From: Thiohalocapsa sp. PB-PSB1
GTDB taxonomy: Bacteria; Pseudomonadota; Gammaproteobacteria; Chromatiales; Chromatiaceae
Assembly (NCBI GenBank): GCA_016745215.1
Contig: CP050890.1
Span: 2,418,001-2,482,000 of the forward strand
Length of the DNA stretch: 64,000 nucleotides
Direction of reading: 5' to 3'
Position 1 is the first letter of the stretch. Each line of letters starts with the position of its first letter. A program made the translations under genes and the position numbers. Below the pieces are notes generated by a model. It was not told the DNA's origin and did no database searches. It saw only the letters and a program-made list of their open reading frames with translations. This document shows, piece by piece, positions 1 through 9,813 of this stretch.

Positions 1-1588
1 TGGCCCAGCCGCGCACCGGTGCTAGGGTCAGCGTGCCGGTATCCCTGATCTGGTTCGGGATGGATACCAGATCTTCGCGGCCAGTGAGCCAGCGCGCCAT
101 GCGCAATGCAATGGCCTGATTGGCAGCGTCGGCGAGATGTGCATTGCTGAGAAAATCGCCGTCGCCGACGACCATGATGCGCTGTTGCGGTTGCGCAGTG
201 GCGATGGGTTCGCCAGCCGCCTCTTGATTGGTTGCCGCAAGGGGTTCGCCACTGGATTTACCAATGGATTCAGGCGTCAACTGCCGGTTGGTTGCCGCTT
301 CCGATATCGGCGTGGAGGTGTCTTCCGGGGGCCGCGGGCGGGTCAATGCCAATGCCAGCGCCAGCGGGCCGGGCTGCTCGCCGGCGTTTTCTTCGCGGGC
401 GATTTCTCCACGGACCGGCCCGGTTTCATTCCAGCTCGATTCGCCGGTGGTCAGGGAGGTGACGATTTGCCAGTCGGGCGCGGCCAGAGGGGCGAAGGCG
501 AGGCTGCCCGGAAAGATGGCGGCTTGCGTCAAACCCTGTCCGAGGGGATGTTCCGGCCAGCGTTCGACCACCGCGAAGCTTGGAGAATCCAGTCCCTGCC
601 CGGAGGCTGCCGCGTCGACGATCTGGCCGGGCAGAGGCTGTAAACCGAGGCGCTGCGCGACCGACTCCAGACCGAGCAGACCATCTTTCCGCGGCACGGG
701 GTCCATTAGCCAGAGCAGGTTGCCACCGCCGTCGATATAGCTCACCAGGGCTTCGGCTTCCCCGGGGAACAGGGCGATGGACGGCATGCTCAGCAATAAC
801 AGATCGATGTTGGCCGGGATGGCAGGTGCGCGTGCCAGGTCCAATGGCAGCAGCCGAAAGCCACGCTGGCGCAACAGCTGTGCGAAGCGACCGAGGTCTG
901 CTCCCGCGCCACTGGAGATGGCACGTTCGCCATGTCCTTCCAGAACGCCTATCCAGGGGCTGACCGGAGTCGACAGCCGTGCGATGGCGTTGGTCAGCGT
1001 CGATTCGCTGAGCACGGACAGCATTTCCCGATTACCCTGATAGTCGACTACCAGTTGGCCGGTCAATTCCACATTGGCAGCGCGCGCACGCTCCGGAAAA
1101 CGCTGCGGGTCGACATACTCGATCGATAGATCGGAATCCTGCTGGCGATAGCGCGCCAGCAGGGCTTCGACGCCGCGGCCGATACGATGGTCTGCCGGCG
1201 CATAGACGGTGATATGCAATGGTTGCGACAGTGCGGCAAGCACTGCGACACTTTCGCGGGACAGGCTGTTGCGCCCGCTGCTGGTCCAGTCCCAGTAATA
1301 TTCGTGTCGGGCTGTGTGCCAGCCGGCTAGCAGCAGGATGGCGATGAGTAGCAGCCCGAACAGGCTATCGGCGGCTTGGCGTTGCAGCCGGGGCCAGTCC
1401 CAGGAGCTTTGGGGTGGCTGTTTGCTGTGATCCTCTGGTGGGGTGCCCTGGGATGTCGCTGTGTCGGGATCGCTACCATTAGGATGCTCGGCGGAGTTTG
1501 GCTGCTGCTTGGTGTTTGCCGTGATCCCTGGTTTTCCCGGGATACTCCTGGGATGCTCCCAGGTTGCTCTTGGAGTTTGAGCGTTCAT
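1..1588 (-). CDS. GldG-like ABC transporter auxiliary protein (3' end outside window)
   Basis: Open reading frame on the - strand from an ATG at 1586-1588 running past the window start (529 codons visible, no stop). The N-terminal ~70 residues are Pro/Gln/Ser-rich. A hydrophobic segment (LFGLLLIAILLLAGWH) follows, then a domain starting near YYWDWTSSGRNSLS that includes LHITVYAP and later LLWLMDPVP and MVVGDGDFLSN. These are features of the GldG/ABC_transp_aux (DUF4350-like) family, membrane-anchored partners of Gld-type ABC exporters. The start overlaps the stop of the permease gene by ATGA, so the three genes 3314-1 form one operon. The family assignment is firm; the transported substrate is unknown. 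Confidence 0.85.
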   Translation of the reverse strand, partial: MNAQTPRATWEHPRSIPGKPGITANTKQQPNSAEHPNGSDPDTATSQGTPPEDHSKQPPQSSWDWPRLQRQAADSLFGLLLIAILLLAGWHTARHEYYWDWTSSGRNSLSRESVAVLAALSQPLHITVYAPADHRIGRGVEALLARYRQQDSDLSIEYVDPQRFPERARAANVELTGQLVVDYQGNREMLSVLSESTLTNAIARLSTPVSPWIGVLEGHGERAISSGAGADLGRFAQLLRQRGFRLLPLDLARAPAIPANIDLLLLSMPSIALFPGEAEALVSYIDGGGNLLWLMDPVPRKDGLLGLESVAQRLGLQPLPGQIVDAAASGQGLDSPSFAVVERWPEHPLGQGLTQAAIFPGSLAFAPLAAPDWQIVTSLTTGESSWNETGPVRGEIAREENAGEQPGPLALALALTRPRPPEDTSTPISEAATNRQLTPESIGKSSGEPLAATNQEAAGEPIATAQPQQRIMVVGDGDFLSNAHLADAANQAIALRMARWLTGREDLVSIPNQIRDTGTLTLAPVRGWA

Positions 1589-2322
1589 CCCAGCTGCTGG
1601 TTGTCGAGCCGACGATGGGCGAATGCCAGAAACAGACTGCTGGCGAGCAGAAAATAGGTCAGGTCGCTGATGCGCACCACCCCGGAAAGAAACCAAAACA
1701 GATGTTGGTTCCAAGACAGCCAATCGAGCAACGTGATCTGTTCCGCGGCGAGGTGATCGGCGCGATTGCTCAGGGAGAGCAGCATCAGCAGCGCATAGGC
1801 GATGACCGCTGCCAGCGCGGGCTGCGAGCTCAGGCTGGCGGTGAACAGGCTAACCGCACAGAACAGCAGGCCCGTGAGCCAGAGGCCCAGGGTTGCGGCC
1901 AGGAACAGCCCCGGATCGATCGGTGCTGCACCGAGCAGCGTCAGGCTCAAGCCAAGGGGAACCAGGCATAATAGCAACACCAAGGCGGCAAGGGCGCAGA
2001 ATTTGCCGAGCAGGATCTGGCCCAGGGTCGCCGGTGCGGCGATCAGCATGTGCCAAATACCGTCGCGTATCTCGCTGCTGATCGTGCGTGCGGCAAGCAG
2101 AGGGACCGTCAGCATCAGGAACACGGCGCAGGAACCAAACAGATGATGAGACAGCTGAAGATTGAGCCCCGCGTTCGGCTCGGCAGGAGCTTGGCCGGTG
2201 AAGTCATCCAGCACGTTCAGCATGATCCATGCCAGTATAGCCTGGGCCGCGGCAAGCAGCAGCCAGGCGAGCGGGGTGCGGAATGCAGACAGCCATTCGC
2301 GCAAGGCGATGGTTGCAATCAT
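1585..2322 (-). CDS. ABC-2 type permease (GldF-like)
   Basis: A 245-residue, strongly hydrophobic protein with about six membrane segments. It begins IALREWLSAFRTPLAW, a typical start for ABC-2 permeases of the GldF/NosY type, and contains the cytoplasmic loop ISSEIRDGIWHMLIAAPAT. It is the membrane-spanning part of an exporter in the inner membrane. It overlaps the ATPase gene by 4 bp (2319-2322) and the GldG-like gene by 4 bp, so the three are translationally coupled. In Bacteroidetes such proteins serve gliding; in gammaproteobacteria the role of the homologous trio is unclear. Confidence 0.85.
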   Translation of the reverse strand: MIATIALREWLSAFRTPLAWLLLAAAQAILAWIMLNVLDDFTGQAPAEPNAGLNLQLSHHLFGSCAVFLMLTVPLLAARTISSEIRDGIWHMLIAAPATLGQILLGKFCALAALVLLLCLVPLGLSLTLLGAAPIDPGLFLAATLGLWLTGLLFCAVSLFTASLSSQPALAAVIAYALLMLLSLSNRADHLAAEQITLLDWLSWNQHLFWFLSGVVRISDLTYFLLASSLFLAFAHRRLDNQQLG

Positions 2323-3314
2323 GCGGCCGCCTCCGCGCTGACGCTGTCGCGGCTGCTGTCCTGGGCTTCGATGCTGTGAAAAAAGATTCGCTCCAGGTCG
2401 CCCTGTTCCGGGGTCATTTCCAGCAGCCCCCAGCCGCCCTGCACCAGAGCATGGGCCAGTTGATCGGCACCGGCATCCAGGCTGAGTTCGATGCGGAAGT
2501 CAGTTGGGTTGTCACCAGGGGTGGTGGTCGGCGCTGCGACCACGGCCGGTGGGATGTCGATCGGAGTTGCCCGAACGACCATCGCCAGCGCCTCCAATCG
2601 TGCTGTGGGTGGCGGGTTGCGTAAGCGAACTCGCATATTTGTGCCGCCGTTGTCCATACCGATGGTTGTCTCATGCAGGATCTGTCCGTTGCTCAGGATC
2701 AGCACACGGTTGCAGATGGCCTGTATCTCCGACAGCGCATGACTTGACAGAATGATGCCGCAACTTGGGGCAAGCTCATGGATCAATGCTCGAACCTCGT
2801 GAATCTGTACAGGATCGAGGCCATCTGTCGGCTCGTCGAGCAGCACCAGGTCAGGCTCGTGAATCAGGGCCTGGGCCAGGCCGGCGCGTTGCCGATAGCC
2901 TTTGGACAATTTGCACAGCAGCCGACGGCCGACCTGATCCAGCCCGCAGCGCTGCTTGATCCGGCGCACGATGCGCTCGACATTTGCCGGAGGCACCCGA
3001 CGCAATCTGGCGCAAAATCTCAGATACTCGTCCACGCGCATCTCCGGATACAGCGGTGGGGTTTCCGGCAAGTAGCCGATATGGCGCCGGACGACAGCGC
3101 TGTCGTTGGCGAGATCGAAGCCGCGAATCCGCAGCATGCCGTTGCTCGGGGCCAGGGTTCCGGAGAGGATGCGCAGGCAGGTGGTCTTGCCCGCGCCATT
3201 GCGCCCAAGCAGACCCAGTACCTCGCCTTGCAATAATCTGAAATCCAGCCCGCGCAGCACCAGCCTGCTGCCAAAGCGGCGTTCCAGTGCGTGGACAGAA
3301 AGTAACTCTTGCAT
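2319..3314 (-). CDS. ABC transporter ATP-binding protein (GldA/NosF-like)
   Basis: A 331-residue ATPase that powers the adjacent permease. Walker A is GRNGAGKT (about residues 37-44), the signature motif is LSKGYRQRAG, Walker B is LVLLDEPT, followed by the D-loop GLDP and the H-loop SSHALSE. The C-terminal ~90 residues are an accessory domain with a Pro/Thr-rich linker. The start at 3314 (MQELLSVHALERRFG) is preferred over longer in-frame starts because the conserved domain begins there and the upstream residues are low complexity. It is the first gene of the gldA-gldF-gldG-like operon, divergent from the hydantoinase gene at 3588. Confidence 0.88.
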   Translation of the reverse strand: MQELLSVHALERRFGSRLVLRGLDFRLLQGEVLGLLGRNGAGKTTCLRILSGTLAPSNGMLRIRGFDLANDSAVVRRHIGYLPETPPLYPEMRVDEYLRFCARLRRVPPANVERIVRRIKQRCGLDQVGRRLLCKLSKGYRQRAGLAQALIHEPDLVLLDEPTDGLDPVQIHEVRALIHELAPSCGIILSSHALSEIQAICNRVLILSNGQILHETTIGMDNGGTNMRVRLRNPPPTARLEALAMVVRATPIDIPPAVVAAPTTTPGDNPTDFRIELSLDAGADQLAHALVQGGWGLLEMTPEQGDLERIFFHSIEAQDSSRDSVSAEAAA

Positions 3315-3587
3315 GGGCAGCGACCATAGCGCGAGCCGGGCCTGCTGCCAAGTCCTGGTTGTTGGTGAAGGCTGGGTTGTCGGGGTAAGCTTATGCGACG
3401 ATAAACCGAAGCTGAAAAACAATCGGCACGGTCTCAGCGCCAGGTTGGTGCAGGGAAACTACAGGTTAAATGCCATGAACATGCATGAAACTACCCGATT
3501 CGCGCCCGCGCAGCAACGAGCCGCAGCCTGTTTGCGCAACAGCGCCTGTGCGCCTGCTGAAGTTCTCGGTTGCAACGGATTCCGACC

Positions 3588-5591
3588 ATGACATTGCTTG
3601 GTATCGACACCGGCGGCACCTTTACCGACTTTGTGCTTTGGCAAAATGGACACATGCGCACACATAAGTTGCTATCAACGCCGGATGCGCCAGAGCGGGC
3701 AATCCTGCAGGGCGTTGCGGAGCTGGGTCTGGAGCCTGCTGGGCTGTTGGTCATTCATGGCTCCACGGTTGCGACCAACGCGGTGCTCGAGGGCAAGGGC
3801 GCGCGCACCGCGTACATAACCAACCGTGGCTTTGCCGATCTGTTGACCATCGGTCGCCAGGCGCGCGCATCCTTATACGATCTGCAGCCGCCTGCGCGTC
3901 CTGCGCCGGTCCCGGCTGCGTTGTGCATCGAGACCGGAGGAAGATATCGGGCTGACGGTACCCTGTTGGAGCCGCTGAGCGCGAATGATTTGGTCGACCT
4001 GCGCGCAAAATTGTTGCGACTGGCACCGCAGTCGGTGGCGATCAATCTGCTCTTTTCGTACCTAGACGACAGCGCCGAGCGAGCCATCGCCGATGCTTTG
4101 CCCGCGGGGCTTTTTATCGCGCGATCGTCCCAGGTTCTGCCACTGATCGGTGAGTATGAGCGCGGTATTGCCACCTGGCTCAACGCACGCGTGGGGCCCG
4201 TTGTCGAGGGCTACATCAAACGTCTGCAACAGGAGCTGCCGGGAGCGCGACTCGCTGTGATGCAATCCAGCGGCGAGACGGTTGCTGCCGACCAGATTGC
4301 AGGGCAGGCCGTGCGCTTGTTGTTGTCGGGGCCTGCCGGTGGTCTGGTCGGTGCCGGATTCGTCGCGCGCTCGGCAGGGATCGGCCGTTTGCTGACCTTC
4401 GACATGGGGGGCACCTCCACGGACGTTGCCCTGGTCGATGGCGCGCCGCGACTGACCACCGAGGGCCGGGTTGCCGACTGGCCGGTTGCCGTGCCCATGG
4501 TCGATATGCACACCATTGGCGCCGGTGGTGGCTCCATCGCTCGTATGGATGCCGGCGGCGCACTATTAGTAGGGCCTGAGTCTGCTGGCGCTCATCCTGG
4601 GCCGGTCTGCTATAACCGCGGTGGGCGGCAGCCCACCGTCACCGATGCCAATCTGGTGCTCGGACGGCTGCGCCCGGAAGCTTTTTTGGGCGGGCGCATG
4701 CGGCTCGATCCAAATGCCGCGCGTTTGGCCCTGGAGAGGCTTGGGACGGAGCTGGGCTTGTCAGGTCATGATCTTGCGGAACAGGCCGCGCTGGGTGTGG
4801 TGGCGGTTGCCAACGAACGAATGGCACAAGCCCTGCGTGTGATCTCGGTGCAGCGGGGGGTCGACCCACGTTCCGCGCATCTGTGTTCGTTCGGCGGTGC
4901 CGGTGGCCTGCATGTTTGCGCGCTGGCCGAGGCTCTCGGCATGACACGGGCGTTGGTACCCGAGCGCGCTGGAGTGCTATCTGCATTGGGCATGTTGGTG
5001 ACACCTCCAGGGCGCCTGCTGACCCGAACCTGGCTTGGTCTGCTGAGCGAGCGCGACGATGCCGAGGTAACCGCCGCCCTTGACGATCTGGCGCGTCAGG
5101 GTATAGACGCATTGGGCGCGGAAGGTGTAAACGCGGAGGACTTGACGCGCCAGGACAGCCTTGACCTGCGCTATCGAGGGCAGTCCTATACACTCAATCT
5201 CGCCTGGCAGGGCAGCATGGCAACGGAGCGGGCATTCTCGCAATGGCATCGGGCACGTTATGGACACCAACTGGATCTGCCGGTGGAATTGCTGAATCTG
5301 CGTGTGCGCTTGACCGCGCCGGTACATGGCGTGGCGTTGTCCATGCCAAAGCCACCACCACAGCAACAAGCGCAAGGCGGCCCGCCCGAACCAAAGCCTT
5401 CGATACGCTCGAGAGCGGAAGCGGCAAGCGACGCACTGCTGGTTCTGGCCCGCGCAGACCTCGATCCTGGCAGGCACCTGCAGGGTCCGGCAGTGATTCT
5501 TGACGATGATGCCACGACCTGGCTTGCGCCTGGCTGGCAAGCTTTGCGCGATCATGCCGGTCATCTGCTGTTATCCAGAGATGCTGTTTAG
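3588..5591 (+). CDS. Hydantoinase/oxoprolinase family protein (HyuA-like)
   Basis: A 667-residue protein of the N-methylhydantoinase A / 5-oxoprolinase A family, which cleave hydantoins, oxoproline or acetone-type substrates with ATP. The N-terminal phosphate-binding motif GIDTGGTFTD is at about residues 4-13, VIHGSTVATNAVLE follows, and the central hydantoinase_A domain carries TFDMGGTSTDVALV and HTIGAGGGSIA. Length matches HyuA alone; no HyuB partner follows, because an IS element lies directly downstream. Most relatives work as A/B pairs, so this may be an orphan subunit or a single-chain variant. The start is placed at MTLLGIDTGG, where the domain begins. Confidence 0.85.
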   Translation: MTLLGIDTGGTFTDFVLWQNGHMRTHKLLSTPDAPERAILQGVAELGLEPAGLLVIHGSTVATNAVLEGKGARTAYITNRGFADLLTIGRQARASLYDLQPPARPAPVPAALCIETGGRYRADGTLLEPLSANDLVDLRAKLLRLAPQSVAINLLFSYLDDSAERAIADALPAGLFIARSSQVLPLIGEYERGIATWLNARVGPVVEGYIKRLQQELPGARLAVMQSSGETVAADQIAGQAVRLLLSGPAGGLVGAGFVARSAGIGRLLTFDMGGTSTDVALVDGAPRLTTEGRVADWPVAVPMVDMHTIGAGGGSIARMDAGGALLVGPESAGAHPGPVCYNRGGRQPTVTDANLVLGRLRPEAFLGGRMRLDPNAARLALERLGTELGLSGHDLAEQAALGVVAVANERMAQALRVISVQRGVDPRSAHLCSFGGAGGLHVCALAEALGMTRALVPERAGVLSALGMLVTPPGRLLTRTWLGLLSERDDAEVTAALDDLARQGIDALGAEGVNAEDLTRQDSLDLRYRGQSYTLNLAWQGSMATERAFSQWHRARYGHQLDLPVELLNLRVRLTAPVHGVALSMPKPPPQQQAQGGPPEPKPSIRSRAEAASDALLVLARADLDPGRHLQGPAVILDDDATTWLAPGWQALRDHAGHLLLSRDAV

Positions 5592-5653
5592 GCGATTGCC
5601 GTTAACTTCTCGATAAGTAGCGGTTCATAAATAACCTATACAACGCTATCCAG

Positions 5654-7108
5654 CAATACCTTCGCCAAATGACCCGATCTCATGCTGCACTAAGTTCTTG
5701 ATTAATCCGCCCCAGATTTGCAGCCTGCTCAAGGGCTTGGTCAATAATATTTGCTTCGGGCATTTCCGGAAGCATTTTTAACACCTCCAGGACGTATTTC
5801 CGGCCGCGGAAGTGGGCTTTGAGGTCATTGACGCTAAAGCTCGGACAGTGCTCGCGCACCGGTCGCATCAGGATCTGGGACAGGTTGATCATCAGCATCG
5901 CCAGGTTGGCACTGTTGTAGACCGGCGTTGGCTTGATCACCATGAAGTCTTCCAAGCCCCAGTACTGTTTGGCGTCTCGGAAGTTGAACTCGATTTGGAA
6001 GCGCAAGCGATAGTAATCGATGAGCGCTTCGTAGCCTAACTCAAGATCACTACTGAAAAGGATGACATGGGCCTGGGCACCGGTGCGTTGGTTGGTCTTG
6101 ACGAGGATCACGACATTGAGCCGGTCGGGGAATTTTTTGTGCCAAACGGGCAGTTGGTAGATGGCCGTATGAACGTGTCCTTCCACGGAAGTGGCTTTGA
6201 GAAAGCACGGCGGCAAGTGTTGATAATCGAGCTTGCTGCCGTACTTGCGCCGCGGGCCGCGCCCGGCGTAGGGGCCGTCATAGGGCAGATACAGCGCGCT
6301 GTTGTGGCGCAATTTGCTGATCAACTCTAAGCCCGTGCGACGGACCATTTGCAGCGCTTGATGATGGCCGAAGGCCCCGTCGAAGACGAAATAACGCACC
6401 GTCAGCGTCTGGCACACCAGTGCCAGCACCTGGCGCAGAAGGTCTTGAACGAACTGCAAATAGGGCGACAGACTCACCTCCCGGCGATTGCCATTGCGGC
6501 TACCTTTCGGCCGCCCTCGGTCCTTACCCCGACCCGCTTTGGACGCTTTCGGGCAGCTCGCGGCCGTCTCTTTGAGAATCGGCTCCAGGCGCAATGGGTA
6601 CGAACAGCGCCGTTGCACGCTAATCAACGACAGGCTCAGAAAACACAACCCCGGGATCGTCTTGCCAACCACCGAGGAGAAAAAACGATCCAGACCGTGG
6701 GTCTTCTTGCCCGATTTGCTCACCACCACTTCATCGCCCGCCAGCAACCAGTGCGTTTCGTCGCCCAGCAGGTGCTGGCGAATCACCAGCCAATGCACTT
6801 GGCCCCAACTGAGCGTGGTGTTGAACAACCGCTGCAGCGTCCGATAGCTTCCCCCGCGCTCGGTCCAGCGCGATAGCCCCCGCATCGTTACCCGCCCCGT
6901 CATCGCCAACAGCCCTTCCACAACGCAACCCAAACGGCCAAGGCTCGTCTTATCTACGCTCTGGCTTAAGCAGCTCAAGATCAGCATAATGTCGGGCATG
7001 GGCGATAGCCTCCTGAGGGAATAGGTCTTCGGATTAGTAACTGGATAACCTATCACCTCGGGCTGTCGCCCACCTAATTTTTGGCGCTAATTTTTGGCGA
7101 AGGTATTG
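5654..7108. mobile_element. IS4-type insertion sequence, complete
   Basis: Perfect 16-bp terminal inverted repeats CAATACCTTCGCCAAA lie at 5654-5669 and 7093-7108, flanked by a 7-bp target duplication TATCCAG at 5647-5653 and 7109-7115. The element has split one copy of the four-helix-bundle-derived repeat (intact counterparts near 53.9 kb and 55.7 kb). It holds one transposase gene and appears intact, so the insertion is probably recent. Confidence 0.9.
5680..6999 (-). CDS. IS4-family DDE transposase
   Basis: A 439-residue DDE transposase. The first catalytic Asp lies in AGDEVVVSKSG (about residue 89), the second in YFVFDGAFGHH, and the C-terminal YRLRFQIEFNFRDAK fits the Y-x2-R-x3-E-x6-K signature of the IS4 family. 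The start at MPDIMLILSCL is favoured because upstream in-frame residues encode terminal IS sequence. It is contained within the 5654-7108 element and shows no frameshift or internal stop. Confidence 0.88.
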   Translation of the reverse strand: MPDIMLILSCLSQSVDKTSLGRLGCVVEGLLAMTGRVTMRGLSRWTERGGSYRTLQRLFNTTLSWGQVHWLVIRQHLLGDETHWLLAGDEVVVSKSGKKTHGLDRFFSSVVGKTIPGLCFLSLSLISVQRRCSYPLRLEPILKETAASCPKASKAGRGKDRGRPKGSRNGNRREVSLSPYLQFVQDLLRQVLALVCQTLTVRYFVFDGAFGHHQALQMVRRTGLELISKLRHNSALYLPYDGPYAGRGPRRKYGSKLDYQHLPPCFLKATSVEGHVHTAIYQLPVWHKKFPDRLNVVILVKTNQRTGAQAHVILFSSDLELGYEALIDYYRLRFQIEFNFRDAKQYWGLEDFMVIKPTPVYNSANLAMLMINLSQILMRPVREHCPSFSVNDLKAHFRGRKYVLEVLKMLPEMPEANIIDQALEQAANLGRINQELSAA

Positions 7109-7185
7109 TATCCAGACATCGGCGGAGTGCAATCGATCGGGGTCGGGGTCGCTATCGGAATCGGAATCGAGAGAGAAAACGCCCT

Positions 7186-7650
7186 ATGCCATTCGGTCAT
7201 GAGAAGCGCGACGTCTAGCGTGCGGCCATCGAGTAGGTCGGCTGGGCCTAGCGCGACTGCGAGCATGTGAAAGGACAGCGTAACGCGAAGGATCAACGCC
7301 TGTGCGCATCCTAGGTGCGCATCGCAGGCCATCGCGCTGAACATTGCCGAGGGTAACGGCAAAGCGACGAGCGGGGATCGACGCCGGTCGTTTGAAATCG
7401 CACGAGGCTCGGCGCTGGAGTGCGCTGCGATTGAGGACGTGCTCGCTGGTGTGCGAAGCGTTATCCGCAGACGACAACAGCAAGCAAAAGGCACTGCTCG
7501 ATCGTCTTGTGGCCATGCTCACGAAGCGCGGACAGCGTGGCTAGGCGGTCAGCGAGGAGCTTGGCGGATATCGGGTTGGTCAGTTCGATACCGATGCCGA
7601 TACCGACGTTGATACCGATACCGATACCGACGCCGATAGCGGTACCGAAT
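7186..7650 (+). pseudogene. Decayed four-helix-bundle (23S-IVP-like) gene, copy A
   Basis: Translation in shifting frames recovers MPFGHEK, then CEHVKGQRNAK, then QAIALNIAEGNGKATSGDRRRSF, ECAAIEDVL and DDNSKQKALLDRL. These match four-helix bundle proteins of the S23/IVP family, but several stops and frameshifts interrupt the gene. It ends in a run of GATACC-type hexamers (about 7595-7650). The repeat unit covers 5611-5653 plus 7109-7710 and was split by the IS4 element. Related copies are at 53.38-53.9 kb (inverted) and 55.7-56.3 kb. Confidence 0.65.
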
Positions 7651-7898
7651 GAGTCGGCAGGCGACACCCAAGCCAAAAACCTGTTTAGCTTGTTTCTGCA
7701 CCATCACTCAGTCAGGGCACTGATGAAAACGAAAGACTTATAAGGTGCGAAAAATCGCCCCGTAGCGCCTTGCAAGCCCAATGCGACGCCTAAATCATTG
7801 ATTCTAATTAAGCGCTAGCACCCGACGACTGTTCCGTGGCGGGTGTTTGTGGACGCAAGCCATTGATATAAAAGCCGCCCTCGCTTATTGAGTCGTTA

Positions 7899-8055
7899 CG
7901 ATTGCCGCAGATAATCGCACCAACTGGCGCCGGATGCTCGCTCGCCTTCGTGAAGCGGCAACTTGCCCATAGGTATTCTATGGGCGGGTTGCCGTGACGT
8001 CGAGGCCGGACGAGAAGACAAGCCAGGTGGTCTGTGTCTCGATAGAAATCGCCTT
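7899..8055. repeat. Dispersed palindromic element (MITE-like), copy 1
   Basis: A ~157-bp element whose ends are inverted: CGATTGCCGCAGA at one end and TCTCGATAGAAATCG at the other, with inner arms ACCAACTGG and CCAGGTGGTCTG. Further copies lie at 11953-12083, 59337-59484 and 61515-61674. It has no coding capacity. The rest of 7711-8335 shows no convincing gene. Confidence 0.65.
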
Positions 8056-8335
8056 GGCTTTTACCGCGGCCACTGAGCCATGAAAAGATCGACATAAAGA
8101 ATTGCCGGTGCCTTTGCCGCTGACAGGACAAAACCGCAAAGATGTGTCAGGATATATTGCATGCGAAACTACAAGCGGCGATTGGACATCATAATAACGA
8201 TGTATGCCGGTACACTCTCGCACACCTCATCCACAGGGCGCATTTCCTGGAGGACGGCTTCGATCCCGAAGCAAGGCGCTTCGCAACCCATATCGGTTAC
8301 ACAAACATCGGTTACACAAACTCAAGAGAAAATCC

Positions 8336-9523
8336 ATGTCGCTGTACGGAGTCCTCGATTTATCCCTGTGGCAGGCCGCGATCATCGCGCTTGTCATGAC
8401 CCATATCACGATTGTTACCGTGACCGTCTTTTTGCATCGTTCTCAAGCCCATCGCGCGCTGGATCTGCATCCTGCACTGATGCACTTCTTTCGTTTCTGG
8501 CTTTGGCTGACCACCGGTATGGTGACCAAGGAGTGGGTCGCACTCCACCGTAAGCACCATGCCCATTGCGAGATGGCGCAAGATCCTCACAGCCCGCAGG
8601 TGTTTGGCATACGCCGTGTTTTTTGGCAAGGTGCCGAATTGTACCGCGCCGGCATCCGTGATCGTGCGACCATCGAGCGCTACGGACTCGGCACACCGGC
8701 CGACTGGCTAGAGCGCAATCTCTACAGCCCTTACTCCTGGCATGGCTGCGGTCTGCTGCTGATTCTCGATGTGCTACTGTTCGGCGTGTACGGTCTCACC
8801 ATCTGGGCCGTACAGATGCTCTGGATACCGGTGCTCGCCGCCGGTGTTATCAACGGTATCGGCCACTTTTGGGGCTACCGCAATTTCGAGACCCCGGACG
8901 CCTCGACCAATATCGTGCCCTGGGGTGTCCTGATCGGCGGCGAGGAATTGCACAATAATCATCATGCATTCCCATCCTCCGCTCGCCTGTCGGCGCGCTG
9001 GTGGGAGTTCGATCTAGGTTGGCTCTATATCCGTATGTTCAGTGCACTTGGTCTGGCCAGAATCAAAAAACTGGCGCCCCAGCCGCGTTTTATCGATGGC
9101 AAGCAGAGTATCGATCTGGACACGGTAAAGGCACTTGCCATTGCGCGCATGCACATCATCAGGCGCTTCAGCAACGAAGTATTGCATCCATTGACACGGC
9201 AGGAACTCTGTCGCACCGAGCGTCACTGTCGCCTGATGGCACGGCGCGTGACACGACTGCTGGCACGCGAATCCAGCCGTCTCGATGATCAGGCGCGCAT
9301 GCGTTTGGAGCATATTCTGAACCAAAGCCAGCAATTGCGCGTGGTTTATCAGTTTCGCGAACGTTTGCGCCAGATTTGGGAGCGCAAGGCACCAACCCAG
9401 GAAGATCTGCTCAAGCTTCTGCAGGAATGGTGCCAGCAGGCAGAAAATACCGGTATCCAGGTGCTCGAGCGGTTTTCACTTGATCTCCGGGGTTTGGCTC
9501 TGGTGCCGACACCTGCGACTTGA
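8336..9523 (+). CDS. Acyl-CoA/fatty-acid desaturase with C-terminal extension
   Basis: A 395-residue di-iron membrane desaturase of the Delta-9 (DesC/OLE1-like) type that puts a double bond into fatty acyl chains at the inner membrane. Three histidine boxes are visible: HRSQAH (about 34-39), HRKHHAH (71-77) and HNNHH (206-210), with hydrophobic stretches between them. The catalytic domain ends near residue 260; a further ~130 residues are charged and predicted helical (REERLRQIWERK-like), which plain DesC proteins lack. The start at 8336 follows a purine-rich stretch and matches the usual MSLYGVLDLSLW beginning; longer in-frame starts run into non-coding sequence. Confidence 0.88.
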   Translation: MSLYGVLDLSLWQAAIIALVMTHITIVTVTVFLHRSQAHRALDLHPALMHFFRFWLWLTTGMVTKEWVALHRKHHAHCEMAQDPHSPQVFGIRRVFWQGAELYRAGIRDRATIERYGLGTPADWLERNLYSPYSWHGCGLLLILDVLLFGVYGLTIWAVQMLWIPVLAAGVINGIGHFWGYRNFETPDASTNIVPWGVLIGGEELHNNHHAFPSSARLSARWWEFDLGWLYIRMFSALGLARIKKLAPQPRFIDGKQSIDLDTVKALAIARMHIIRRFSNEVLHPLTRQELCRTERHCRLMARRVTRLLARESSRLDDQARMRLEHILNQSQQLRVVYQFRERLRQIWERKAPTQEDLLKLLQEWCQQAENTGIQVLERFSLDLRGLALVPTPAT

Positions 9524-9813
9524 AGCTGCGTCGGAGGGGCGGTTCAGAAATAACCTGAACGTTTCCGCGGATAGAAATGACTGCGAAATGCGCGAAATGT
9601 GCCATAAGAGCGCCATATTCCGTGCACGTATCGAGCATTTTCGCGTATTTCACACTTTACTAAGGCCTAAAGACCCTACGCTGATTATTGTTGAATCCTA
9701 ACTGATCGTTTTCGGTAGTTGACCAAAGCCCTCGCCAGGTGGATCATTGGGCGCTTCCCGAGAAGCGCAATCGCGCAAACAGCAAAATCCATCCATCAAA
9801 GGAGCTAAGCATT

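Noticed and set aside
7595..7650. GATACC-type hexamer runs considered as a CRISPR-like or regulatory repeat array.
   Set aside because: Units are 6 bp without spacers and always follow the decayed four-helix-bundle gene, so they are simple sequence repeats.
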